A stretch of 64,000 bases of DNA from Zoogloeaceae bacterium (GTDB lineage: Bacteria; Pseudomonadota; Gammaproteobacteria; Burkholderiales; Rhodocyclaceae). The stretch is from contig JACKLZ010000004.1 of NCBI GenBank assembly GCA_024235675.1, forward strand, positions 181,501 through 245,500. Direction: 5' to 3'. The notes under the pieces were generated by a model, which made no database searches, was not told where the DNA came from, and saw only the letters and a list, made by a program, of their open reading frames with translations. The first letter of the stretch is position 1. Each line of letters begins with the position of its first letter. Positions 18,751 through 27,017 of this stretch are shown here, piece by piece. The translations under genes and the position numbers were made by a program.

Positions 18751-19418
18751 CAGTCTTTCGGATCCCAGCGCGGGTCGTCGGCGTTCATGGTTTCCATGAT
18801 GCGCCGCCAGCGGGTCTGGACGGTGGCGTCGAGCGTCGCGCCTTCGGCTTCGATGATGCAGCCGCCGCGGCTGAAGGTTTCGTCTTCGTAAATGCGGTGT
18901 TCGTGATGGCTCATCTGTTCGCCGATGTACTCGCGCACCAGCGCGGCATCGTCCGGATGAATGTGAATCGTCGCGCGCACCTGCGGCAGTTGCTGAAGCG
19001 CTTCTCGGACCAGATCGACGATGTTTTCCGGATGGGCAGCAATGCTGCGCTTGACCATCTGGGCCGTCATTTCGATGGCCAGGCCGACGATATCTTCGGC
19101 CACATCCTGATCGAGTTGCTTGAGTGCGGTGTCGAGGTTTTCAACCAGCGTGTGCAGTTGCAGCGCCTCCATCCGCCCCCGTGCCGTGCCCTCTTCGTAG
19201 CCGGCGGCGTAGCCGTCCTTGTGGGCCGCGTCGTGAATTTTTTCGATATCGTCGGCGGTCGGCAGCTTGAACGCGGGTTCCTCCGGCTCGGGGGCCGGTG
19301 GGGCGGGCTGTGCCTCAAGCGGCTCGGGGTTGGACTCCGACTCGGGCTCGCGCGCGTCGAAACTGGGCGGCTCCCAGCGGCGGTAGGCGCCGACGGCCTG
19401 GTGGCGGTCGAAGCTCAT
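18750..19418 (-). CDS. fliH: Flagellar assembly protein FliH
   Basis: Regulator of the FliI ATPase (222 aa). It has a Pro/Glu-rich N terminus, then the GxxxG-like helix AAHKDGYAAGYEEGTARGRM (about residues 67-86), typical of FliH, and a C-terminal domain with IHIHPDDAALVREYI. It lies 12 bp after fliG and shares one base with fliI. Confidence 0.93.
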   Translation of the reverse strand: MSFDRHQAVGAYRRWEPPSFDAREPESESNPEPLEAQPAPPAPEPEEPAFKLPTADDIEKIHDAAHKDGYAAGYEEGTARGRMEALQLHTLVENLDTALKQLDQDVAEDIVGLAIEMTAQMVKRSIAAHPENIVDLVREALQQLPQVRATIHIHPDDAALVREYIGEQMSHHEHRIYEDETFSRGGCIIEAEGATLDATVQTRWRRIMETMNADDPRWDPKD

Positions 19419-19430
19419 GCTGGCATCCGC

Positions 19431-20429
19431 TTAAACGAAGGCATCGTCGCCGCCTTTGCCGCCGAGCATGATCTGGCCTTCCTCGGCCAGACGGCGCACG
19501 ACCTTGAGGATTTCCTTTTGCTCGCCTTCGACTTCGGACAGGCGCACCGGCCCGCGCGATTCGAGGTCTTCGCGCAGCATTTCGGCCGCACGTTGTGACA
19601 TGTTCTTGAAGATCTTTTCGCGCAACTCGACCTGTGCGCCCTTGAGCGCCACCACCAGCGAGTCGGACTGCACCTCGCGCAGCAGGGTCTGGATGCCGCG
19701 GTCGTCGATGTCCATCAGGTTGTCGAAGACGAACATCTCGTCGAGGATCTTCTGCGCCAGATCCGGATCGTATTCGCGCACGTTGTCGATGATCGCGGTT
19801 TCGGCCGCAGCGCCGACAAAGTTGAGAATGTCGGCCGCGTGGCGCACGCCGCCCATCGCCGCCTTTTTGACATTGGAGGTGCCCGACAGCGTACGGGTGA
19901 GCGTGTCGTTCAACTCCTTCAGCGCGGTCGGCTGTACGCCGTCCAGCGTGGCAATGCGCAGCAGTACGTCGTTACGCAGGCGGTCGGTAAAGGCTTTGAG
20001 GATCTCGCCAGCCTGGTCGTTTTCGAGGTGAACCAGAATGGTGGCGATGATCTGCGGGTGCTCGTTCTTGATCAGGTCGGCGGCCGTGGCAGCGTCCATC
20101 CACTTGAGGCTCTCGATGCCGGCGGTGTCGGAGCCCTGCAGCACGCGCGAAATGATGTGCGCCGCGCGGTCGTCGCCCAGTGCCTTGGTGAGCATGTCCC
20201 GGATCTGCGCTTCGTCGGCCTCGACCGGCGAGCCTTGTTCGCAGTGCGCTTCGAGTTCGTCGAGCAGGGGTTCGACTTTGCTGCGCGGGTGCGAGGGCAG
20301 TTTGGCCATGGCCATGCCGAGCTTCTGGACTTCTTTCGGGCCGAGAAACTTGAGCACCTCGGCCGCTTCGTCCGAGCCGAGCGTGAGCAGCAGCAGGGCG
20401 CTCTTTTCGAGACCTTCTTCCGCATTCAT
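19431..20429 (-). CDS. fliG: Flagellar motor switch protein FliG
   Basis: Rotor protein of 332 residues linking the MS ring to FliM. N-terminal (LLTLGSDEAAEVLKFLGPKE), middle (NEHPQIIATILVHLENDQAG, EHPQ motif) and C-terminal torque domains (FVFDNLMDIDDRGIQTLLRE, with the charged torque helix) are all present. It overlaps fliF by ATGA. Confidence 0.96.
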   Translation of the reverse strand: MNAEEGLEKSALLLLTLGSDEAAEVLKFLGPKEVQKLGMAMAKLPSHPRSKVEPLLDELEAHCEQGSPVEADEAQIRDMLTKALGDDRAAHIISRVLQGSDTAGIESLKWMDAATAADLIKNEHPQIIATILVHLENDQAGEILKAFTDRLRNDVLLRIATLDGVQPTALKELNDTLTRTLSGTSNVKKAAMGGVRHAADILNFVGAAAETAIIDNVREYDPDLAQKILDEMFVFDNLMDIDDRGIQTLLREVQSDSLVVALKGAQVELREKIFKNMSQRAAEMLREDLESRGPVRLSEVEGEQKEILKVVRRLAEEGQIMLGGKGGDDAFV

Positions 20430-22111
20430 TTGCGCGCCTCCTCATTGACGCCCATCCACTCCTTGACCATGTTGGCGACCAGTTTCGGGTTGTTCTTGGC
20501 GGTCTCGCGCGCCTGGGCCAGCTTGGCTTCGTAGCTGATTTTCTGGCGCGCCGAGTCAGAGAGTGTGACCTCCGCGCCTTCTTCATCGTAGGTCTTTTCA
20601 CCGGCGGCGCCACCTGTCGCGGGCGCGTCGTCGGACTCCGATTTGGGCGGGGTGAGGGATTTCATCAGCGGCTTGATCACGCCGAAGGCCACATAGGCGA
20701 GGACGGCGATCACGAGCAGATAGCGCAGCGCCTGCTTGCCGATGTCGATGATCTCGGGGTCTTTCCACAGCGGCAGCTCGGGCAGCGTTTCGGTGAGGCC
20801 GGCGGCGAAGGCGGTGTTGGCGACATTCAGGCTGTCGCCGCGCTCGGCATTGAAACCCATGGCCTCGCGCACCAGATTGTTGATGCGGGCGATTTCCTCG
20901 TCAGACAGCGGCGTCGTGCTCTCCTTGCCGTTCTTGTCGGTGACGGTACGGTGGTTGAGCACCACCGCGACCGACAGCCGGCGGATCGCGCCCATGGCGC
21001 GCTTGGTGTGCGAAATGGTGCGATCCACTTCGTAATTGGTGGTGTCGCTGGCGTTGCGGGTGAGGAAGTTGCCATCGGCGCCCGCGGCGGCACCACCGAC
21101 TGCCGGATTAGTGATCGGGGCCGTGGCCGGCACGGGCGGCTGATTGCTGAGGGCGCCGGGAACGCCCTTGGCGCCGGGGTCGCGGGTCAGCACTTCGCTG
21201 CTTTGCTGCGAGCGGATGGCTTGCTGCGGCGAGGGATTGGGCTTGTAGGTTTCGTCGGTTTGTTCGACCCGGTTGAAGTCGACGTCGGCGGTCACCTGAG
21301 CGCGGAAATTCCCCTTGCCGACCATCGGTTCGATGATTGTTTCGATGCGCCGCACATAGGCCGATTCCAGCTCTTCCACATAGCGCAGCTGGGTTGGGTC
21401 GAGACCAGCGACACGCATGGGATCATTCGAGTCGGTCAGCAGCTTGCCGGTTTCGTCGATGACGCTGACGCTCTCGTTGCTCATGTTCGGCACGCTGGAG
21501 GACACCAGATGCACGATGCCGGCCACTTTGGCGCCATCCAGATTGCGCCCGGCGCGTAGATTGACGAAGACCGATGCGGTCGGCTTTTGCTGATCGCGCA
21601 AGAACGCGCTGCGCTTGGGAATGGCCAGATGCACCCGTGCGTTGGCCACCGAGCCGATCGCCTGAATGGTGCGTGCCAGTTCGCCTTCGAGCGCGCGCTG
21701 ATAATTCATTTGCTCATGAAACTGCGACACCCCGAGCTTCTGGTTTTCCATCAGCTCGAAGCCGACCATGCCGCCGCGCGGCAAGCCCTGGGCGGCCAGT
21801 TGCAGGCGAATATCGTGCACCCGGTCGCTGGGTACCATGATCGCGCCACCGCCGGGGGTGAACTTGTAGGGGACGTTCTGCTGCTGCAGGGAGGTCACGA
21901 TGGCGCCGCCGTCGCGCTCTTCCAGATTGGAGAACAGCACGGCGTAGCTGGACGACTGGTTCCACAGCAACACGCCGACAACCAGCGCGATGGCCGCAGC
22001 CACGGCGGCCAGCAGCGCCATTTTCTGGCGCGCTGGCATGGCGCTGAAGTTTTCGAACGCTTGCTGTATCGGGGAGCCCGGTACGGTAGCGGCATTTTGT
22101 GCGGTGGCCAT
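20426..22111 (-). CDS. fliF: Flagellar MS-ring protein FliF
   Basis: MS-ring protein of 561 residues with two transmembrane helices (about residues 30-50 and 460-478), a large periplasmic part containing YscJ-like ring-building motifs (PYKFTPGGGAIMVPSDRVHD) and a C-terminal FliG-binding tail ending MVKEWMGVNEEARK. It is the first gene of the minus-strand cluster, with a candidate sigma54 promoter about 40 bp upstream. Confidence 0.96.
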   Translation of the reverse strand: MATAQNAATVPGSPIQQAFENFSAMPARQKMALLAAVAAAIALVVGVLLWNQSSSYAVLFSNLEERDGGAIVTSLQQQNVPYKFTPGGGAIMVPSDRVHDIRLQLAAQGLPRGGMVGFELMENQKLGVSQFHEQMNYQRALEGELARTIQAIGSVANARVHLAIPKRSAFLRDQQKPTASVFVNLRAGRNLDGAKVAGIVHLVSSSVPNMSNESVSVIDETGKLLTDSNDPMRVAGLDPTQLRYVEELESAYVRRIETIIEPMVGKGNFRAQVTADVDFNRVEQTDETYKPNPSPQQAIRSQQSSEVLTRDPGAKGVPGALSNQPPVPATAPITNPAVGGAAAGADGNFLTRNASDTTNYEVDRTISHTKRAMGAIRRLSVAVVLNHRTVTDKNGKESTTPLSDEEIARINNLVREAMGFNAERGDSLNVANTAFAAGLTETLPELPLWKDPEIIDIGKQALRYLLVIAVLAYVAFGVIKPLMKSLTPPKSESDDAPATGGAAGEKTYDEEGAEVTLSDSARQKISYEAKLAQARETAKNNPKLVANMVKEWMGVNEEARK

Positions 22112-22150
22112 TGCATCGGTCCTTCACGGAATCGCTTTGACGGATGAGAC

Positions 22151-22165
22151 GCATTGTCTGCGCCA
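22151..22165 (-). promoter_or_regulatory. Candidate sigma54 promoter for fliF operon
   Basis: On the minus strand TGGCGCAGACAATGC fits TGGCAC-N5-TTGC with GG-N10-GC spacing. It lies 40 bp before the fliF start and matches control by the FleR-type activator encoded divergently. Confidence 0.55.
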
Positions 22166-22190
22166 GGGCGTAAAAGCTTAGGCAGAATAA

Positions 22191-22219
22191 GCGGCAGTTT
22201 TTGCCGCCTATTTGCCGCC
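22191..22219. promoter_or_regulatory. GCCGC-repeat cluster between fliF and fleS
   Basis: GCGGCA-N5-TGCCGC (22191-22207) forms an inverted repeat and TTGCCGCC occurs again at 22212-22219. Three related half-sites in the divergent gap could bind a regulator or form a hairpin. The function is unknown. Confidence 0.35.
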
Positions 22220-22253
22220 TCTAAACTGAAGGTCCACCCTTAGGCTTCGCATT

Positions 22254-23411
22254 GTGGAAAAGCGTCTACCTACCGAACCTGCCCTGACCGAGACCGCCGC
22301 GCCGTCGCTTGACGCCGCCCAGCTGGCCGAAGCCTTTGCGCTGTTCAACCGCGCCTCGGCAGAGCTGACCGATGCCTATGCCGGTTTGCAGGGGCAGGTC
22401 GGTCAGCTCAACGAGCGCCTGTCGGTGTTGATGGGCGCCTTGCCGGCCGGCGTGCTGGTGCTCGATCGCCAGGGCACTGTGCTGCAAGCCAACCGCGCCG
22501 CGCGCGACTGGCTCGGTGACACCATTGAAGGCATGGCCTGGAGCGTACTCAGCCAGCGGCTGAGCACCACCGAAACCCCCGGCGAGCTGGAACTGGGCGA
22601 GGGCGAGGATGCGCGCCGCATCGCCATGTCGTCCACGCATCTGGAGTCGGGCGAGGGCAGCATCGTGTTGATGAACGATGTCACCCACACCCACCGGATG
22701 CAGCGTGAAGCCGAGCGCAACGCGCGTCTGGCCGCCATGGGCGAGATGGTGGCCGGTCTGGCGCATCAGCTGCGCACGCCCTTGTCGGCCGCGCTCTTGT
22801 ATACCGCCACGTTGGGCAAAGGGCAGTTGCCCGAGTCCGAGCGCGGCCGGATCGCCGACCGGGCCGTTGAGCGCCTGCGCCACCTTGAACGCCTGATCCG
22901 CGACATGCTGCTGTTTGCCCGCGGCGATTGCCTCGGGCGCGAGCCGGTGCCGGTGTGCGCATTGACCGAAGAGCTGACCCACACCCTCGAACCCATCGCC
23001 CGCCAGCGCGAGATCGAATTCACCCATGCCTGCGATTGCGGAACGACCCGTCTGGTGGCCGACCGCAAGGCGTTGGCCGGGGCGCTCACCAATTTGCTCG
23101 AAAACGCACTGCAATTTACCCCCACCGGTGGCAAGGTGAGCCTGCGGGCCACACGCGATGCGGCGCAGGTGAGCTTCGTGGTCGAAGACACCGGCGCCGG
23201 GATTTCCGCCGATCAGCAGCAGCGCCTGTTTGAACCCTTTTTCACCACACGCGCCGAAGGCACCGGCCTGGGCCTGGCGATTGCCCGCGGCGTTGCCCGC
23301 GCGCATGGTGGCGATATTGACCTGGTCTCCCGGCCCGGCGAGGGCACCCGATTCCGGCTGGTGGTCCCGCTGACCGCCGGCGACACCGTTGAAGAGAACG
23401 CCCATGAGTGA
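22254..23411 (+). CDS. fleS: Flagellar two-component sensor histidine kinase (FleS-like)
   Basis: Cytoplasmic sensor kinase of 385 residues without membrane segments. A PAS domain (about 60-140, LPAGVLVLDRQGTVLQANRAA) precedes the phosphoacceptor helix (LAHQLRTPL, His171) and a HATPase domain with N, G1 and G2 boxes (NLLENALQF, VEDTGAGIS, GTGLGLAIARG). A GTG start is used. It overlaps the response-regulator gene by 8 nt. Lack of a sensor domain outside the cell is typical of FleS, which monitors flagellar assembly state. Confidence 0.9.
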   Translation: MEKRLPTEPALTETAAPSLDAAQLAEAFALFNRASAELTDAYAGLQGQVGQLNERLSVLMGALPAGVLVLDRQGTVLQANRAARDWLGDTIEGMAWSVLSQRLSTTETPGELELGEGEDARRIAMSSTHLESGEGSIVLMNDVTHTHRMQREAERNARLAAMGEMVAGLAHQLRTPLSAALLYTATLGKGQLPESERGRIADRAVERLRHLERLIRDMLLFARGDCLGREPVPVCALTEELTHTLEPIARQREIEFTHACDCGTTRLVADRKALAGALTNLLENALQFTPTGGKVSLRATRDAAQVSFVVEDTGAGISADQQQRLFEPFFTTRAEGTGLGLAIARGVARAHGGDIDLVSRPGEGTRFRLVVPLTAGDTVEENAHE

Positions 23412-24768
23412 GTCCTTGAACCTCCTGCTGGTCGAAGACGACGCGGCACTGCGCGATGCCGTCACGCTGATCCTCGAACTCGAAGGCCATGCCGTGACCG
23501 CCGTTGACGGCGGCCCCGCCGCGCTCGACGCGCTCGGGCATGGCGTCTTCAACCTCGTTATCAGCGATCTCAAAATGGAGCCCATGGACGGGCTCACGCT
23601 GCTCGGCGAGATCCGCGCGCGGTTGCCGCAATTGCCGGTGATGCTGATGACCGCCTTTGGCGATGTCGAAAAAGCCGTGGCCGCCATGCAGGGCGGCGCC
23701 TGCGACTTTCTGCTCAAGCCCTTCGAACCCGATGTCTTGCACGCGCATGTGCGCCGCTATGCGGCCGCGCCGGTCAGCGACAGCGGCACCATTGCCGAAG
23801 ACCCACGCACCCGCGAACTGCTCGCGCTGGCCACCCGCGTTGCCGAGACCGACGCCACCGTGATGCTCTCGGGTGAGTCGGGCACCGGCAAGGAAGTCTT
23901 CGCCCGCTACATCCACAACCACTCACCGCGCAAAGCCAAGCCGTTCGTGGCCATCAACTGCGCGGCCATTCCCGACAACCTGCTCGAAGCCACGCTGTTC
24001 GGTCACGAAAAAGGCGCGTTTACCGGCGCCCACAGCGCCCAGGCCGGCAAGTTCGAACAGGCCGATGGCGGCACCTTGCTGCTCGACGAAATCTCCGAAA
24101 TGCCGCTCAGTCTGCAAGCCAAGTTGCTGCGCGTGTTGCAGGAGCGCGAAGTGGAGCGAGTGGGGGGCAAGAAGCCTGTGCACCTCGACCTGCGGGTGCT
24201 CGCCACCAGCAACCGCGACATGGCCGCCGAAGTGGCCGCCGGGCGCTTTCGCGAAGACTTGTACTACCGGCTCAATGTCTTCCCCCTGGCGATCCCCGCA
24301 CTGCGCGAGCGGCCGGGCGATATTTTGCCCATGGCACGACACTTCCTGTCGCGCCAGAGCGAGCGGCTCGGCAGCCAGGCCGTGATCGACGACGGCGCCG
24401 CCGAACTGATGCGTGCCCACCCCTGGCCGGGCAATGCGCGCGAACTCGATAACGCCATGCAGCGCGCGCTGATTCTGGCCACCGGTGGCGTGATCCGGGC
24501 CGACACGCTGCGCCTGTGCCTGGGCAGCAGTGCGCCGCGCTCGCCGGCAAGCACTGCCGCCGAACCGGCAAGTTTTGCCGCTTCCGTCCCGTTTGGCGCG
24601 TCCGGCAATAGCAGCAACATGAAAGATCTGGAGCGCGAACACATTCTCGGAACGCTCAAGGCGATGGGCGGCTCGCGCAAGAAAGCCGTTGAAAAGCTTG
24701 GCATTTCGGAACGCACCTTGCGCTACAAATTGCAGCAATACCGTGAAGAGGGCTACCCTGTCGATTAA
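23404..24768 (+). CDS. fleR: Sigma54-dependent flagellar response regulator (FleR-like)
   Basis: NtrC-family activator of 454 residues. The receiver domain has Asp55 (ISDLKM) as phosphoacceptor. The AAA+ domain has Walker A GESGTGKE (157-164) and the sigma54-contact loop GAFTGA (204-209). The C-terminal Fis-type helix-turn-helix ends the protein (GSRKKAVEKLGISERTLRYK). It is co-translated with the kinase. Candidate sigma54 promoters before fliE, fliF and fliL are its likely targets. Confidence 0.93.
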   Translation: MSESLNLLLVEDDAALRDAVTLILELEGHAVTAVDGGPAALDALGHGVFNLVISDLKMEPMDGLTLLGEIRARLPQLPVMLMTAFGDVEKAVAAMQGGACDFLLKPFEPDVLHAHVRRYAAAPVSDSGTIAEDPRTRELLALATRVAETDATVMLSGESGTGKEVFARYIHNHSPRKAKPFVAINCAAIPDNLLEATLFGHEKGAFTGAHSAQAGKFEQADGGTLLLDEISEMPLSLQAKLLRVLQEREVERVGGKKPVHLDLRVLATSNRDMAAEVAAGRFREDLYYRLNVFPLAIPALRERPGDILPMARHFLSRQSERLGSQAVIDDGAAELMRAHPWPGNARELDNAMQRALILATGGVIRADTLRLCLGSSAPRSPASTAAEPASFAASVPFGASGNSSNMKDLEREHILGTLKAMGGSRKKAVEKLGISERTLRYKLQQYREEGYPVD

Positions 24769-24779
24769 GCGTGTCGGCA

Positions 24780-24795
24780 TGGCATGCGCCTTGCT
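24780..24795 (+). promoter_or_regulatory. Sigma54 promoter for fliE
   Basis: TGGCATGCGCCTTGCT is a near-perfect -24/-12 element (consensus TGGCACG-N4-TTGCW). It lies 11 bp after the fleR stop and 41 bp before fliE. Confidence 0.8.
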
Positions 24796-24836
24796 GATAA
24801 GAAACCACCTATAGCGCAGGACTTGCTGGAACCACC

Positions 24837-25160
24837 ATGGACAGTCGCGGCATCGATCAAGTACTGAACGAACTGCGTGCCACCGCTCAGACGGCTGGCG
24901 GTAAGAGTGCGTCTGCGGCCACCGAAACGCCGGAGGGCGTCAGCTTCAACGATGCACTCCAGAACGCCTTGGCCGATGTCAGCGCCGCCCAGCAAGACGC
25001 CCAGACGATGGCCAAGTCGTTCTCGGCCGGCGACCCGAACGTCAATTTGCAGGAAGTGATGGTCAACCTGCAAAAAGCCAACCTCAGCTTTCAGCAGATG
25101 ACCCAGGTGCGCAACCGACTGGTGTCCGCCTATCAGGACATCATGAACATGCAGGTGTGA
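24837..25160 (+). CDS. fliE: Flagellar hook-basal body protein FliE
   Basis: Rod adaptor protein of 107 residues joining the MS ring to the rod. The C-terminal block DPNVNLQEVMVNLQKANLSF followed by QQMTQVRNRLVSAYQDIMNMQV is the FliE signature. It stands on the opposite strand from the rest of the structural cluster, directly after fleSR, with its own sigma54 promoter. Confidence 0.95.
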   Translation: MDSRGIDQVLNELRATAQTAGGKSASAATETPEGVSFNDALQNALADVSAAQQDAQTMAKSFSAGDPNVNLQEVMVNLQKANLSFQQMTQVRNRLVSAYQDIMNMQV

Positions 25161-25597
25161 CGCTTTTCAGTGTTGAAGCGCGTCGTTGTTTCAACATCAA
25201 GCGCAATGCTTGATTCAGTATTTCCTTTGGTAGCCTTTCCCTTTCGCTGAGTTTTCGTTGTCGGAGTCGATGCAGCTTCGGCCGCCGCGCGGGGTGGTGC
25301 GCACCACGTGCGAGGGCGGCAGGGCGGCGCCTTCGGTGATCAGGTTGGCCGATCACGGGCAACACGGTGTTGTTCAGGCTCCACAGGGTGGGCGGGCACG
25401 GGGCTGGCGGCGGGGCTGCGGACAGGTCGGCGGCGGTTCGCAGCGGGCTGTGGCGCTGCGTCACAGGCCGCTGCCGTTCGAGCGGGCTTACGAAATCAGC
25501 TCGCTGCGCTAGGATGGGGGGTCTGATTAAGCCCCGGCTGGCCTCAACAAGCCACCAGGCGATCCCTCCTCCTTTTTTACTTCGTGAGACTGTGTCC
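25161..25597. other. Intergenic region with no supported gene
   Basis: About 440 bp. Its start holds a small hairpin TGTTGAA/TTCAACA (25171-25196) and a second TCAAGC/GCTTGA (25197-25213), possibly ending fliE transcription. The rest is GC-rich without a convincing frame on either strand. Confidence 0.4.
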
Positions 25598-26500
25598 ATG
25601 TCGATCATCAACGCGAAATCCTACGAATCCGCCCCGGCTGCGCGTACCGCCTTCCTCGGCCTTGGCGTCATGGGTCTGCCCATGGCCGGGCATCTGGCCC
25701 AGGCCGGTCATGCGGTAACGGTTTTCAACCGCAGTCCCGCCAAGGCGGCGGCCTGGGTGGCCGAGTTTAGTGGTGCCTCGGCACCCACGCCGGCGCAGGC
25801 GGCCACGGGGGCAGATATCGTGTTCTGTTGCGTCGGCAACGACGACGACTTGCGCGGCGTCACCCTCGGCCCCAACGGTGCCTTTGCCGGCATGAAGCCG
25901 GGCGCCATCTTTGTCGACCACACCACGGCCTCGGCCGATGTGGCGCGCGAGTTGTCGGCGATTGCGGCCGAGAAGGGCGTGCACTTCATCGATGCGCCGG
26001 TGTCGGGCGGCCAGGCAGGTGCGCAAAATGGCATGCTCACCGTCATGTGTGGTGGCGAGGCCGCGGCCTTCGATGCTGTCAGACCGGTGGCCATGGCTTT
26101 TGCACGTGCTTTCACCCGCCTGGGCGACAGCGGTGCCGGGCAGTTGGCCAAGATGGTCAACCAGATCGCCATCGCCGGGTTGGTGCAAGGCCTGGCTGAA
26201 GCCGTCGCCTTCGGTCAGAAGGCCGGGCTGGATATGAACCAGGTGCTGGAGGTGATTGGCAAGGGCGCGGCCCAAAGCTGGCAGATGGACAACCGCGGCA
26301 GCACCATGGTGGCCGACCAGTTCGACTTTGGCTTTGCGGTGGACTGGATGCGAAAGGACCTCGGCCTGGTGCTTGACGAGGCCCGCCGCAACGGTGCGCG
26401 CGTGCCAGTGACGGCGCTGGTCGACCAGTTTTATGCCGACGTGCAGGCCATGGGCGGCAATCGTTGGGACACATCCAGTCTGATCCGGCGGCTCAAGTAG
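25598..26500 (+). CDS. NAD(P)-dependent beta-hydroxyacid dehydrogenase
   Basis: A 300-residue member of the 3-hydroxyisobutyrate dehydrogenase / tartronate semialdehyde reductase family, which oxidises beta-hydroxyacids or reduces the semialdehydes. An N-terminal Rossmann motif FLGLGVMGLPMAGHL, the substrate motif DAPVSGGQAGAQNGMLTVMCGG, and the catalytic lysine in KMVNQIAIAG (Lys185) are intact. The ATG at 25598 starts the recognisable protein; upstream in-frame sequence is not coding. It is monocistronic and ends at two hairpins. Exact substrate cannot be told from sequence. Confidence 0.88.
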   Translation: MSIINAKSYESAPAARTAFLGLGVMGLPMAGHLAQAGHAVTVFNRSPAKAAAWVAEFSGASAPTPAQAATGADIVFCCVGNDDDLRGVTLGPNGAFAGMKPGAIFVDHTTASADVARELSAIAAEKGVHFIDAPVSGGQAGAQNGMLTVMCGGEAAAFDAVRPVAMAFARAFTRLGDSGAGQLAKMVNQIAIAGLVQGLAEAVAFGQKAGLDMNQVLEVIGKGAAQSWQMDNRGSTMVADQFDFGFAVDWMRKDLGLVLDEARRNGARVPVTALVDQFYADVQAMGGNRWDTSSLIRRLK

Positions 26501-26505
26501 GCAAG

Positions 26506-26530
26506 GCGCCCCGCATCGGATTCGCGGGGC
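26506..26530 (+). terminator. Hairpin after the dehydrogenase gene
   Basis: Stem GCCCCGC/GCGGGGC (26508-26514 and 26524-26530) with a 9-nt loop, starting 7 bp after the stop codon. Confidence 0.5.
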
Positions 26531-26533
26531 AAT

Positions 26534-26579
26534 CAACAACAAGGGACCGACAGGCTTGCCTGCCGGTCCCTTGTTGTTG
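26534..26579. terminator. Long 20-bp hairpin in tandem
   Basis: CAACAACAAGGGACCGACAG pairs with CTGCCGGTCCCTTGTTGTTG with one mismatch and a small loop (26534-26579). The arms end in CAACAAC/GTTGTTG instead of a T-run. It is a likely transcript end or stable RNA 3' structure. Confidence 0.6.
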
Positions 26580-26967
26580 CCGGCGTGGTCGTTACCCGTG
26601 CGGGGAGGGGTTTCAAGCTGCCAGGGTCGGCTGATGCCGGCCCTGCGCGGGATCGATATGCCGAAACTCAGATCTGAACGCGCCGGACGGATGGGATGAG
26701 GGCTTGGCCGGGGCGGTGCGGCAGTTCAGGATCATCCGTCTGTACCGAAGGCCTGTTCGGCATCAGGCAAACGGTCAGACCCGTGGTCATGAGGGACGCG
26801 ATGCGTGTCGAAGACCGCCAGCGCAGTGAGCACTCCCGGCGTCCAAGAAGCCGGCGGGGCCGGGGCAAGAGACGGTTTCGTTGGAACCGCACGATACCGT
26901 CGCATTGGGGTGGACGTGTTTGCTGGCGGAGCGCGAGTTGAGGGGTGGGATTTCAGGCGGTGGAAAA
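26580..26967. other. Intergenic region with no supported gene
   Basis: About 390 bp between convergent transcripts. Short frames exist on both strands but none has a ribosome binding site with protein-like composition. Confidence 0.4.
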
Positions 26968-26996
26968 GAAAAACCCCGCCGGAGCGGGGTTTTTCA
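26968..26996. terminator. Terminator after the TRAP binding-protein gene
   Basis: AAAAACCCCGC-CGGA-GCGGGGTTTTT is a classic GC stem flanked by A and T runs on both sides, so it can work in either direction. It lies 20 bp beyond the stop at 27018. Confidence 0.85.
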
Positions 26997-27017
26997 TCAA
27001 ACAAACTGCAAGGCAGA

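Noticed and set aside
25141..25611. 156-codon minus-strand frame between fliE and the dehydrogenase gene
   Set aside because: Arg/Pro/His-rich with no start signal; looks non-coding.
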